A DNA stretch of 64,000 bases from Triplophysa rosa (taxonomy: Eukaryota; Chordata; Actinopteri; Cypriniformes; Nemacheilidae). Positions 47,325 through 59,220 of the stretch are shown one piece after another (the stretch's first letter is position 1; every line of letters starts with the position of its first letter). The stretch lies in the NCBI RefSeq assembly GCF_024868665.1, contig NC_079893.1:13975805-14039804 (forward strand), given 5' to 3'. Both the position numbers and the translations under genes were made by a program. The notes under the pieces are model-generated. The model was not told where the DNA came from. It ran no database searches and worked only from the letters and a program-made list of their open reading frames with translations.

Positions 47325-47465
47325 AATCCTGGGTTATTTTCAGACAAAAGGGTCAAAAGGGACAAACCCAAGCGTTGGGTTATAAATTAACCTGTGCTGG
47401 GTCATTTTAGCCCAAAATGCTGGGTTGTTTTAACACATGGTTGGGTCAACTGTTCATTGTGCAAC
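47325..47465. mobile_element. Fragment of a TGGGTT-rich MITE
   Basis: Words such as CCTGGGTTATTTTCAG, ACCCAAGCGTTGGGTTA and GCTGGGTTGTTTTAAC form a partial palindrome typical of a frequent fish MITE. Ends are not defined. Confidence 0.45.
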
Positions 47466-47597
47466 CTAAAATTCTAATACAAGAATACTTTTAATTCATA
47501 CGTTCCACTTTAAATCTGGGTGACAGTTCAAGATGCAACTGCACGGTGAGAGAGGATATTAAAAGACCAAAGTTAGTTTAAAGCATTCACAAATCAC

Positions 47598-48154
47598 AGG
47601 AGTGTCACGGCAGGTAAAGAAGAACCCAAGCACAGGCAGCGGGGATGAAGGGGTTAACACGAGACTTTATTTAAATGATAAAACACAAAACAAGAACCCA
47701 CGATGGGGCAGAACAGCACAAACAGGATAAATAACAGGACGAAGACTAACTGACGCTAAACTGGACTAAACAACACTTGACAAAGTTAACTAAACTGACA
47801 CTTACTAAAACAGATGAAACAGCAACAACGGGAACAAGAACAGGCAATGACGGCTGACGCTGGACGAGCAACAAGACAAACTGGATACAATGACCGAGCA
47901 ACAAGACAATGAAACATGAGGGTATTATTAAGGCAAGACAAACGAGGGATAATTACACAGGGCAGGTGAGGAACATTAGACACGGCAGGGAAGCAATACA
48001 TGAAATGAGAGGGGCGGGGCCAATGACAAGACACGAGAAAACACATGGAGTGTCAAAACTCCCCATGGTTTTCTCACACAAAACCAAAGGCCTTGTCATG
48101 GCTCTGCCACAGGACCAAGAAAAACATGAAATGAGGCAGAGCCATGACAAGGAG
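47598..48154 (-). mobile_element. Solo LTR (47603-48149) with 5-bp target duplication AGGAG
   Basis: On the minus strand it runs from TGTCATGGCTCTGCC to GCCGTGACA, with the TG...CA ends of LTRs. AGGAG at 47598-47602 and 48150-48154 is the target duplication. AATAAA precedes GTCTCGTGTTAACCCC, as in the 61961-62576 LTR. Two strong hairpins lie in the first 115 bases. No internal region remains, so it is the product of LTR-LTR recombination. Confidence 0.9.
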
Positions 48155-49479
48155 TGGCAAGCTTTAGTGAGAATGGAGAACGTACTCGCAACAACTGAAA
48201 TTGTACATACATGCAACTGTTGCATGGATGCTTCCACAGTCATAGATTTACGGGAGAATTGCAAAGTGAAAGGCACAGTTCATTTGACATCTCAGCTATA
48301 CACTTTGCCAGAAAACTCTGGAAATAGGTTCTGTGATTTGATGAGACCAAAACTGATCTTTTATGACTAAACATCATATTTAGCATAATCCAAACACTGT
48401 GCAGAAGCCAACACTGGTGTTGCTTGGCACAAGCTTGGTGGTGACAGCATTGCTAACTCTTAGCATAGTCATCAGCAAACAAAACGGGATACTGTACTTA
48501 CGCTTCTCTGTCAATCAATCAAGTCAATGTAACATAAGCAGTCTAAAGTGTGGTATAATAAAGGATCAAACAGGAATGCAAAAAACATGACAATAAGACA
48601 ATCAGACCACTGATGCAGATTGAAGGGATCAAACTAGAATTAAACAATCAGTGGTGACCATGACAATCTAGAATAATATAAAATAAATGTTAAAAGCCAA
48701 AGAAAATAAAAGTGTTTACATGGGTCTTATCTATTGTAATATGGGGAGAACAACTTTTCACTCCAGTTTTTCATTCCAGCTGGACAAGTAGAGCTTTCAT
48801 TGATGTAGCATGCAGCATTACTAAGATTTTAGTATCAACGCAACTGTTGGCATTGCAGACATAACATTGCAGTAATCTTGCAGTATTTGGGGTCTGTTTT
48901 TTTGAAGCTAGCTATCATTCTTCCATTCACAAACTCTACCTTAAATGTACCTGTTCAAGTTTATCAAAGACAAAAAGCTCTTTAAATGCAAAAGATGGTC
49001 ACACCAAATACTAATTTGATTTAGTCAACAAAAGTTAATAATAAATCACATTTATTCTTGGCATTCATTTTAAAAGCGTTACTTTAAAGCATTTCCCCGC
49101 AAGTGCCTAACAGTATTGTAGCTTTCAGGTAGTTTCCAGAAGAGTTCCAAGCATCAACAACAATTCTGCTGGAATCCCCATTATCAAAATGTTTTTTTAC
49201 TGTTTCATCCAATTCTGTAGTCAGTTACTGTAGTTTGAGCTCTCTAGAGTCTCTAGACCAAGCTCATTTTTCTAAGAGAGCAGGCCAAGTGTGTTTATTG
49301 TTATCATTTTCATTAAGACTGGATGGGCAGGTGAACTTGTGAATGGATTTTGGCTGTTTTTTCTTTCTCTTAGTAATAATAAAAGCTCAACTTTGCATGA
49401 CACAATAAAGCAATAAAAGATAAATAAACATTTCTATCTTTTTTAGAATCGTCTTCAAAGTTTAGAGTATTTCAACAGA
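48155..49479. other. Non-coding stretch
   Basis: No gene can be supported. The downstream end of a frame through the solo LTR (48155-48370) shows no domain. Confidence 0.4.
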
Positions 49480-49866
49480 AATTAGTTGAAATATTTCACT
49501 TTTTTCATTTCAATTAGTTTAGAGTATTTAACAGTAAAAAATATCTGGTAAAAAAAAAATTCAAATATAGATATATTCCATAAAATAACCGTTTTTCCTG
49601 CAAAATTACATGGTTTTCTCTCTCTTTTTTTAAATTGACTAATAAAATGGGGCTCTAGGAATATACCGTAAAAGTATAAAAAAAATTCCCCAGTAGAATG
49701 ACATGTTTTTCCTGTTTTTTTATTTGCAGTCTTTTTCTGCAATTTCAAAAATCTGTGAAAAATCTGTTTATAAACAGTAATATTTCGTAAGATTGCAGTT
49801 TTTGACATTATATGTGAAAAATCTGTAAAAAAAATAACTGTAAAATTATGCTTTTTACAGTGTACT
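49480..49866. mobile_element. MITE-like AT-rich repeat with TTTTTACAGTGTA end
   Basis: The right end TTTTTACAGTGTA (49853-49865) and the repeated words CTGTAAAA and TTTTTCCTGCAAAATTACAT are typical of a fish MITE with CACTGTAAAA termini. The left end is not resolved. Confidence 0.4.
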
Positions 49867-52738
49867 ATACAGTATGTTGTTTTTGTGAATAAAAACTTAT
49901 ATACAGTAAAAATACAGATTCTGTAATTAGTATGCCATGTTTGTAAAAACCAGTCTTACCCTAAGTATTTTCTTTAGAGAATTTTCTGTTAAATATAACG
50001 TTAAATATTTGGTCTTATACTGTCCTTATGAACACGTTAAGCCTCTCTGACCGTCCTCACTATTTTTAATTCCACTCTTAGCTCTACCTGCTTGTGAGCA
50101 CCGAGAGCGCACAGCTCAGTCTGTCACGCTGGATCAGAGCTCTACTGATTACTTCCACTTTGTCACCTTCATCAGGAAATGATTCTGACGCACACTCACA
50201 CCCTGGTCTCCCAACATCAATATGTGTGCCGCCGAAAAACGCAGACAGGGTCAAAATAATGAAAGAAGGGCACGCTCCAGGTTTGCACTTCATCTCACTC
50301 TTTCTTTTTCTGCCTTGTTTTCTCACTTTACCCTTCTGTCACCTTAAAATTTCCTGAGAATAAAGGTTTGCATTTGCAGTTTACCCTAAAAATCCATGTA
50401 AGCAGAATCTTGACAGATGGTTTACGTTTATCATGATATTATGATTTTACTCATGGTGACTAACTTCAGCCAAATTACCAAATAGGTTAATCTGAATAAT
50501 ATGGTATGAAAAAGCAATCATGCAAGTCATCACATTATCACAGTAATAAAAAGAGATTAATCTTCCCTGAAGCTTTAGGAGTTGAAGAAGAGTATGTTTC
50601 TGCCAAGGAATTGTCAGCATTCTTTGCACAGAAAAGCATGGCACAGCACTAGCATTCCCTGCAGAATCCCTGAGGGATTACTTGACTGCACCGTCCCTGG
50701 GGTGGCCATGCCTGCAGGAGCTTCCTCTCAGACTTATAGTCGGCGTCATTGGAGTATCTATTTTAATGTTTTGTGTTGTTCACTATAGAATAGGGTTTTG
50801 CCATAAATTTCAATTATTGGATGTTGTTACACTGTAAATAAAAAACATACTGCTTTAGGGTGATATAGGCAATCATCCATCATAACAACAACATGTATAT
50901 CCAGTATAACTCATCAACATTTGAAAGTGCATATGTAACGTTTTGAGCAGAAATCGGCAACACAAAATTGTTGGTATGCTGGTAACACACTGAATACAAA
51001 ACACATGAGCACAAAATGCATGGCTTTGATTCTATGCAATATAGGAAGCATGTTTTCAGGAAACCCATTACTCCAAATCTAGGTTTGTGAATGAATTTAG
51101 GAGCAGGGGTGGATTACAGCTCTCTCTGATGTTGTTTAATCTCAGCATTCAACGTTTTTGATGGCCCTTATTACCTTGTGAACACCAGTTAGGGGATTTG
51201 GCACAGATAGGACTGCTGCCATCTACATATTCCCTCTCAGACCTTGTTCTGCCAGTTGCTTAAATGTTTCCTGTTTTCAATACATACTGTACATAAATGT
51301 TTCCCGGCCTATGACCTTAGATGTACGTAATGTATTCGAGAATCCAAATAGCTACCATACATTACACATGCATCGAAAATAGGCATAAAACTAAATTTTA
51401 AAACAGGTTATTGTGAATTATGAAGATAGCATGCAAACTATTAATTGGGTGCATTTGAAAACTGTATAGAGAAGTATACTACATTTATGATAAACTGGAT
51501 AAAATTGGTTTTGCCCCTTTATTCTCTTTTCCATACCTTTAGAAATGACTCTATCCTCAGAATATAAAAAGCTTGATTTACCCATGCATTACAAACATCA
51601 TGGGATTTTAGTCTCTTTTTAAAGAAAAATGCCTCTGGGAGTAACTCTTTTTCTCCATGTGGCATTTTTGCATACTTGCTGGGACAGACAATGACTTGAT
51701 GTTTTTGTATTTCTTCCTTTATATCTTGTGATGGTTTGCATTACAATTACAGAGAGATGAGAAATATAGGAAAATATATGGTTGCTAAAAAGCAGAAATA
51801 GAAATGATATAAATACATATTATAAAAGTTACTGCCAGCTAATCAAATCAAATTTTCTAAATGTTTTGTGTTCCTTTATTATTTTAACACGTAAAAGCAT
51901 CACAACAACAATATACAAATTCTTAGTTTCTTTAAAACAAAAACACATATACACATGCAACATTAGGGTAAAGACAATGGACCAACTTATTTGATAATTC
52001 ATTTTGGAATGTGTTGTATACTGCATTGTGTGCATTCAAAATGCAAATTGCTAATTTTTCTGTGATGCCACAAATGTTCTTTACTGGTTCCTTAACCTAC
52101 CATTAGGCAGCTTTTTAAGCAGTTTCGATCAAAACTAAACAGAACACAATCAAACTTTGAGAGACTAAATAAACAATCTTAAATCACCTTCTCTCAATTT
52201 TACCAGACTTTTAAAAGTGCTCTATGGCAACCAGACGTGCCCTGCACTGCAATATGCCACACAAAATCAACACAGCTGAAAAGAAAGAAATCTACTGGAT
52301 TTTCTTTACTGTCTGTACACAGTATGTCAATTACAAAACATCACTATAATTACAGAAGACACCACCAACATGTCCTCTCGAAATTGTCGGTTCAGGTCAA
52401 AAGAGGTATTTTTAAACTCATTCCATATAATGCTGGAATATGATGGCAGAGAACAATTACCGTTAAATTTATTGCTCCAGATCTAAAAAGTGTGATATTT
52501 GTAATCTTATTGGCCTGTGTTGACATTTACTCCTGTTTGTAATGATTGTCGACTTGATCCTTCACATAAGAACGGCTGCAACCACAGCCATAACACTGAA
52601 ACACATTGACAGACACTGAAAAATATACATTATGATACTGCCAAAATGTACAATATTAATTACACAAGGAATGAAAGTACAGTTTTTTACATTTGCATTT
52701 TGCATGTCCCATTCTCTTTCCTCCTCTGTCATCCACAG
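49867..52738. other. AT-rich non-coding stretch
   Basis: No gene, RNA or clear repeat end. Overlapping short frames near 50084-50357 on both strands have no recognisable domain. Confidence 0.45.
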
Positions 52739-52784
52739 TCAGGTTTGGTTCTGGGTACCTAAAGCCCTGCGAGTTCCTTTTGTG
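52739..52784 (+). CDS. Possible 46-bp micro-exon
   Basis: A long pyrimidine tract ending in CCTCTGTCATCCACAG precedes 52739, and GTAAGT follows 52784. Two of three frames are open (QVWFWVPKALRVPFV or RFGSGYLKPCEFLL). No neighbouring exon was found, and chance pairing of splice-like signals is a real alternative. Confidence 0.2.
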
Positions 52785-53815
52785 GTAAGTCTGTGACATC
52801 ACTACCTAAGAGGTCACTTGATTCAGTGCCCTAAAAGAACCATCGAAATGCTTCCCCGTTGTTAACTGGTGTTCTCTGGAGAAAAAAAGAAAAGAATGAA
52901 CATGATTACAACAAATCAATTGCTTAGTAAATAAACTAAATGCATTGGTATCATGTTTCACTGTTCATATTAAAGCAATAATACCAGTGTACTTCTTTTA
53001 GTAGTAGCCTAATCTTTATGTCAATATTACGCAGTGCTAAAATAAGTTGACTACCAGCTTTTCATAAGCTTTTAACATTTCAAATGTATTTTTTGATGAT
53101 TTCTTCAATAATGTATTTACAAGGGAGCATCATCATTTGGTCACAAAAATGTGATTATATACATAAAATGTGTTTTCTCTGCTTTCAAGGCTGATAAGAT
53201 TAACATATATCTGCAAATATAATGTAAAAATGTTTTTAAATATTCAGTTGACAATGAAAAAAATTCTAGTGATTTTCCACAATTCAAATGATTAAAAGGA
53301 AGCAATATATTTGCCTTTTTTTATAAAATCACGCCTTAAATTATGGAGATCTTTAGGAAGTTGGGCAAGGGGTGTAATTTAATAAATTAAGTCGGCTATA
53401 AATATAAGAAATCACAAGACGATAGAGTTCAGAAAGATGTCAAGAATAACAATAAATGACTACGTCCGTTTAGATAAATTCTCAATTCTTCAAACATTCT
53501 GTTCAAGAATTTTGCAAGAATCTGAAACAGCTGTAGGCATTCTAGCAGTCAGTTAATAAAAATAGTCATGCCTTATGCAGCACTTCACATAGAAGTTGCT
53601 AAGACCTGTGAGGAATATCAAATAAGAGATCCTGATGTTCTCTTGTTGTTGTGAATCTAGTCTGTTTACATCTCTTTCAGTTCTGGATAGATCCAGTTTT
53701 CTTTCTTCTTTCAAGACAAAATTGCATAGATTAGCGATCAGACTAAAAAAGCACACACATCCATCATTAACGTGATGATGATTTTGAATCCCATTAATGA
53801 TAATATGACGCTATT
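52785..53815. other. AT-rich non-coding stretch
   Basis: No supportable feature. Confidence 0.5.
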
Positions 53816-54230
53816 TTAAAGGTCCAATGTGTCATTTTTTGGAGGATCTATTGACAGAAATGCAATATAATATACAACTACAGTATGCGTTCAGAGGTGT
53901 GTAAAGACCTTATGTAATGAAGAGCAGTTTTTATTGTTTTATTGTGTTTATTACCTTAGAATGAGCTATTTCTATCTACATACACCACCGGTCCCCTTGC
54001 ATGAAATTCATCATGTTGTTTCTACAGTAGACCTAAATAGACAAACTGCTCTACAGAACGTGTTTCGAAAGTACTTTATCTCCTTTGGCATAGAAGCGAA
54101 AACGTGACGACATCTTAGTTCTGTGTTAGCCTGCATAGTGCTTCGAAAGAGAAGGGGTGGAGTGAGCCGTTGGTTGCACTTCGCAAGCTCACAGATAGAT
54201 GCTGCTCAATTTCAGACACTGGACCTTTAA
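53816..54230. mobile_element. TTAA-flanked MITE with AGGTCCA ends (407 bp)
   Basis: TTAA at 53816-53819 and 54227-54230 flanks AGGTCCAATGTG and, inverted, AGGTCCAGTGTC. The interior (GAATGAGCTATTTCTATC, TACACCACCGGTCCCCTT, CATCATGTTGTTTCTACAG) is a widely shared fish repeat. It is Kolobok- or piggyBac-derived; TTAA alone does not decide. Confidence 0.8.
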
Positions 54231-55823
54231 TATCTATGTATTTGGTAAAACATCTGGCATGAGAATGTTTATATTTGGGTGAACTTTTCCTTTACTTACT
54301 AGTGCTAAAAGGCAGGTTAATTCAGTAAACTGAGAACAGTACTCATAAACTGAAAGTAGTATTGCCATGCAAACAATAGCAATGCAAGCAGCCATGCATG
54401 CACCTTCTAACTACAAATATCCAAATGATTGCTGATTAGCATGTTTATTTTAATCTGCAATGAGGTAAAGACAACTGTTTTCAAACCTTTAAAAATGTTT
54501 GCAATTAAAAGTGACAATGAGGTATTCATTTATCCATCCATCTATCCATCATGTATACCACTCATCCCTATTGGGGTCAATGTCCTTTACATCTACTCTA
54601 TGAGAAACTTGAAGACTCATTATTTTTATTAAACTCTTGACTGCCTATTTCGAATTTACTGCTAAATTTAACAGACCTTAACAGATATGTCCTGGTAATT
54701 CCTGTCATAAAATAATAGCATAACAGTGTCATTTATGGTATTGTAATATTTCAGGTAAGTGATTGTGAAATTCACGGAAGCAGAATGCAGTACTGACAAT
54801 GCAGTCTCTTTTTTACAACCATGAGAGAAAACAGGGTACTGACAGTGGGCCATCAGGAGCAGGACTGGGGACTACTGGTGCAAACTACTAAACAGCTAAG
54901 GGAAATTTAAAAAAAAAATCCATTTGTTAACAAAAGATTGCATAATAAAGATTAAAAAAAGATAAAAACAGCTCCAGTACCAATGCACTCTTGTAAAAGT
55001 ACAGTATCAGCACTAAAGCAAATTGGAAGTGGACTGGATCCAGACCAAGCGTTGTGTACCAGATCACAAACACATGCTACCTACAAAAATACAACCTCTT
55101 TATAAATTGTATCAAGTACAAGGATAAACTACAGCAGAATAATCAGTATTTAAAAATATACACCCAACATGGTGCCAAAACTTTTGTATCTCTGCTTGAG
55201 AAGTCAATCTAAGCCATGTGCTGAAATGTCTCAAGGCACTATGTTCAGGAGAGAATCCAGATTTGAGAACCATGTGTGAATAGGCTTCTCAAGAATGTTG
55301 TTGGGATACACATGATGATAAATTGGTTTAAAACCCTTCTGTCATCAGTGATAGATTGCATCTTTGGTAGATTTGCATTCAAGACATACTGTAGCAGACA
55401 ATGAACTGGACATGGCACAGTCTGGAGGGCAGAAAGCTAAAAGCAGCTTCCACTTGGGGGTTACACTGGCCGATCAGAAGGTGGCACTGGCTTCCAAAGG
55501 TCTATCCTTAGCATCCAATGATACCATTGACAAAACATTGACAAAGAGAACCGCTACACTGTCTCCTTGGCTAAGACATAAACTTGTTTTGGAGAACTCT
55601 TGGACAAGCAGAACTTTTGATGGGAGGAGGGAGAGTTTCAGGGAAATGTTTGGTGTTTGCTTACTCTCCATTTCCCCTGGATCCAGGCTGATCCCCAAAG
55701 GTTCAGCAGAGGCTGCAGAGCTCGACAGACAAGGGACTTGAGACCAGCCTAAAAACTGATGCAAAGTCTTGGTTAGCTGTAAGGTTAAAGCTTCAGTTGT
55801 GTTTAGGGCATCAATAATGCAGT
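54231..55823. other. Non-coding stretch with overlapping antisense ORFs at 55364-55905
   Basis: A plus frame of 125 codons (55364-55741) and a minus frame of 143 codons (55905-55474) overlap. The minus one (LSSSAASAEPLGISLDPGE, SLLPSKVLLVQEFSKTSLC) looks more protein-like but has no known domain, and its start runs into the SINE. I do not call a gene. Confidence 0.3.
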
Positions 55824-56402
55824 GTTTCTGCAGCTCAGTTGGGAGAACAGTGCGTAAGCAACGCAAGGACCATGGTCTTGATTCCCAGGGAACACAAATA
55901 TTCACGTATTCACTTTAAGATATTACTTCTAACATTTAAGGCATTAAATGGTCTTGCGCCTCCATATCTGTCTGATCTACTCTGCTCCTACTCTCCTGCC
56001 CGGACCCTCAGATCATCTGAGCTTGGTCTTTTGTCCATTCCTCGTTTTCGGCTGTCCACTGTAGGTGGTAGGTCATTTAGTGTTAATGCTCCTAAATTAT
56101 GGAATTCGCTACCCCTTACACTTCGTAATATATCATCCTTGCCTACCTTCAAGACACAGCTAAACACGTATCTTTTCAATATGTATTTTGGATAATGTGG
56201 CTATTTGTGGCCTTATGTGTTTGTAATGTGTATGTGGATGTGCAAATGTATGTATAGCACTATGTGAAGCGACCTTGAGCTATGGAAAGGCGCTACATAA
56301 ATAAAACTTCTTCTTCTTCTTCAAATACTGATAAAGATGTATACTTTGAACGCACTGTAAGTCGATTGGGTTAAAAGAGTCTGCCAAATGCGTAAATGTG
56401 AA
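55824..56402 (+). mobile_element. tRNA-derived SINE, split by an L2 fragment
   Basis: The left part (55824-55900) carries the A box GCAGCTCAGTTGGGAGA and B box GGTCTTGATTCCC of a tRNA-type promoter. The right part (56328-56402) has CTGATAAAGATGTAT, GCACTGTAAGTCG and GTCTGCCAAATGCGTAAATG, the cyprinid SINE body. Between them lies an L2 fragment with CAAATA on both sides. Confidence 0.85.
55901..56321 (+). mobile_element. 5'-truncated L2/Maui-like LINE with ORF2 C-terminus and 3' UTR
   Basis: CAAATA at 55895-55900 and 56322-56327 is the target duplication. The plus frame encodes the end of ORF2 ([56 protein letters not shown]) up to TAA at 56193-56195. The 3' UTR ends GGCGCTACATAAATAAAA followed by CTT repeats. 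It is a dead-on-arrival copy. Confidence 0.9.
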
Positions 56403-56606
56403 TAATGAGAGCATTAGTAGGCAGTTCTTTGTTCTCTACAGACTTCATTAAGTCATCATCACACCTGGCAGGTTTCCCATAGCATCATCTACTGAGGCAG
56501 CTTTACAGTGACCTATGATACAAAGGATAGAGTGGCATTGTCCACCATTCCTGCACACAGCTCTCAAACACACTTCTCAATCACTCCCTATTACTGATAT
56601 ACAGCT

Positions 56607-56740
56607 TGTTCCTGTAGCTCAGTTCGAATAACATATCACTGCCAACACCATCTCATGGGTTTAATTCCCAGGAAACACACATACGGATAAAATGTATCCC
56701 TTAAATTGTAAGACACTTTGGATAAAAAGCATCTCCTTTA
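56607..56740 (+). mobile_element. tRNA-derived SINE, second copy
   Basis: GTTCCTGTAGCTCAGTTCGA holds the A box and GGGTTTAATTCCCAGG the B box. The body ACACATACGGATAAAATGTA and CACTTTGGATAAAAAGC matches the copy at 55824-56402. It is more diverged in the tRNA part. Confidence 0.8.
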
Positions 56741-58898
56741 CCTTCCTCGAAAAAAACAGAAATAGGAGAAGAATGTTTCTCTAGATCCATATATTTGGCA
56801 TTGATCAGTCCCTAGTGCAAATGTGGTTTGCTATAGACAGTAATGACACTGACGTGCGTGGCCGGCATGTCTGCGTTTTGTTAAGTCTCGCACTATCGAC
56901 CTGGTCGAGGCTTCCTGAGTGCTGCTCAAATTCACTTCCAGTCGGCTCTCCTCTCCTCACTGCTGTGACCAGGCACAAAGAGAGCTCAATTAGCACAGCT
57001 CGACGACGGCTCTCTCCCGCCTGCGCACTCCATCAAAATCACTCCATCAAACTACCCAGAGAGAAGGGGGGAACGCGAGACGGAGGGGGTAGTGTTACGG
57101 CGGGGATATGCAAGTAACTTTGAGGTCTCATCTGCAATCAAATGACACCAAAGTAAATGTTCACCTGGACATAAATATCAGCCTGTCTCAGACATACACA
57201 GACTGCATGACCGATGCACAATATGTACAGCGTTCACTTTTATTAAAGTCTATCATATATTAAAGTCTGAACATAATGGAGCTCTTAATGCAAGATTGGG
57301 AGGAGCATCTAATCCTGTCAATCACAATGGAAAAGTACAGTAGGCAAATATAAACGGCTCGTGTAATGTTGAATGGCTTATTGCTGTTGATACTATTTTC
57401 AATATAATAAAATAAATCAATATTCCATAAACAATTATGTTATTATGTATTAATAATGACCAGAATAAATATTTGTTCAAGCAACATAGCAATTTACCCT
57501 TTTATTCTATTGTGTGTTTATAATAATTTAGTGACTATTTTATTGATCATTTAGCATTATCTGCACCCTTTCTGTATATCCTGAGCCCCACGTACAGTAA
57601 CATGTATCACCAGTATGAATGCGTTCATCTGTTTGAGATGCACTGAGTAAAGGCAACAATCTTACAAAGGAAGACACTTCATAGACGGAATCAGGCTGGC
57701 TGAATGAAGTGGGGGTCCTAAAAGCCATTGACACTGATTGGGGATGGCAGGTGCCGTTAATGACAGGGGCTGGGTATGTCCTGCTCTGATTGAAGTGAGA
57801 GAGAGTGAAAAAGAGAAAAAGATGAGGGAGGAAGAGTGCTGATTCATTATCGAGCCCTAATCAAATGGTAAAAAACACAGACACGTATAGTAGACATATA
57901 TTCGCTTAGAAACACGTACACCCTGTTTCACAAAAATATGTGCATATAGTCAGTCAGACTCTGCCTCACACACATACAGCATTTCATCCAATCCCATTCT
58001 TTGTCCCCCACCCCCAGCAACCCTGATGCGGGGATTCGTGAAGGCCACAGATAAACCACTCAAGACCACGAGGATGATAATAGCAGGCGCTGCAGAGCCT
58101 CAAATTCAATCAGCACTGAGCCGTCAACGTAGATTAGTTTAACATGTGAAACATGCTCGCTGACGTACGTTAAAGACACGCATCAGGTTCGGTAACCTCC
58201 AGTACTACCGTTGTAGCAAAAATGAATTGCCGAAATGGCACAAAGATAGCTTTTATAGTTTGTTTGAGGGAGATATATTTTTTCTTATTTCACAGCAGCA
58301 TCAATAACTGTCCTTGTGTCATCAGTTGACACTTTTTAAAATATTTTTGGTGCTTATATTTTCTCTGCTTGTGACAAAGTTTTCTGTTGGTGTAAAAAAT
58401 GGGAGTCAAGTTTAAGATGCAAGGCTGCCGGAGAGAAGAATGGGGAATGGGGGGTTAGGGTATTTGGGGATTCAGTGACAGTGGCTGAGACCCTCGTCTC
58501 TTCACGAGATGAAAACCAGTCCAGGCAGTGTGCTGATGTGCTCCAGAACGCTCATTATAACGCACAGCCCATACGTTGCCCTGACATATCCATTATTTAT
58601 TAACGTATGGACTAGGAACCAGGCCACAATTCACGACTGCAATACTTTGGAGGCAATTCTGACAGGTTCTTTCAGAAATAAATAAATAATCCTTCACTTT
58701 TTCTCATTCTCTTTGGCTTTTCCTCCCAACACAAGAATAGCTTGTGTCTTCAGACTGCTTCAACCACTAAACCTGTAAACATTTTACATGCATTCGCAGC
58801 TCGAACCAAAATCTCTAACTGAACGCATGGACTATGATATTGACCAGGCACATTAATAAAATGATTTACTATTGTGCAAAATAAATGTTTTTTTTATA
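56741..58898. other. Non-coding stretch, possibly with conserved elements
   Basis: No coding support. Segments 57690-57800, 58010-58160 and 58480-58670 are non-repetitive and richer in G/C than the surroundings, and may be conserved non-coding elements. Confidence 0.3.
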
Positions 58899-59220
58899 AA
58901 AGGAATAAACCCAAAAAATAAAGATTCTGACATCATTTACTCACCCTCATGTTGTTCCAAACCTGTATACATTTCTGTGTTTTGTTGAACACAAAAGAAG
59001 ATATTTTGATGAAACCAAATAGTTCTGGGGCACCATTGTCTATCATAGTAGTAGTTTTTTTCTACTATCATAGTCAGTGGTGTCCCAGAACTGTTTGGTT
59101 ATTCCTCCAAATATTTTTCTTTGTGATTAGCAAAACAAAGATTTTTATACAGGTTTGGAACATCTTGAGGGTGAGTAAATGATGACAGAATTTCCTTTTT
59201 TTTGTGAACTATTCCTTTAA
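58899..59220. mobile_element. Palindromic MITE of the AGTTCACCCAAAAA family, copy 3
   Basis: Begins AGGAATAAACCCAAAAAATA and ends GAACTATTCCT with TTAA at 59217-59220. The words TCATTTACTCACCCTCATG and GGGTGAGTAAATGATGACAG are inverted partners. The left TTAA is mutated to ATAA. Confidence 0.8.

Noticed and set aside
47786..48370. Three ORFs over the solo LTR
   Set aside because: LTR sequence bounded by AGGAG duplications explains the region; the frames have no protein similarity.
55824..55890. Functional tRNA gene
   Set aside because: A and B boxes are present, but the cloverleaf is degraded and the sequence continues into a SINE body.
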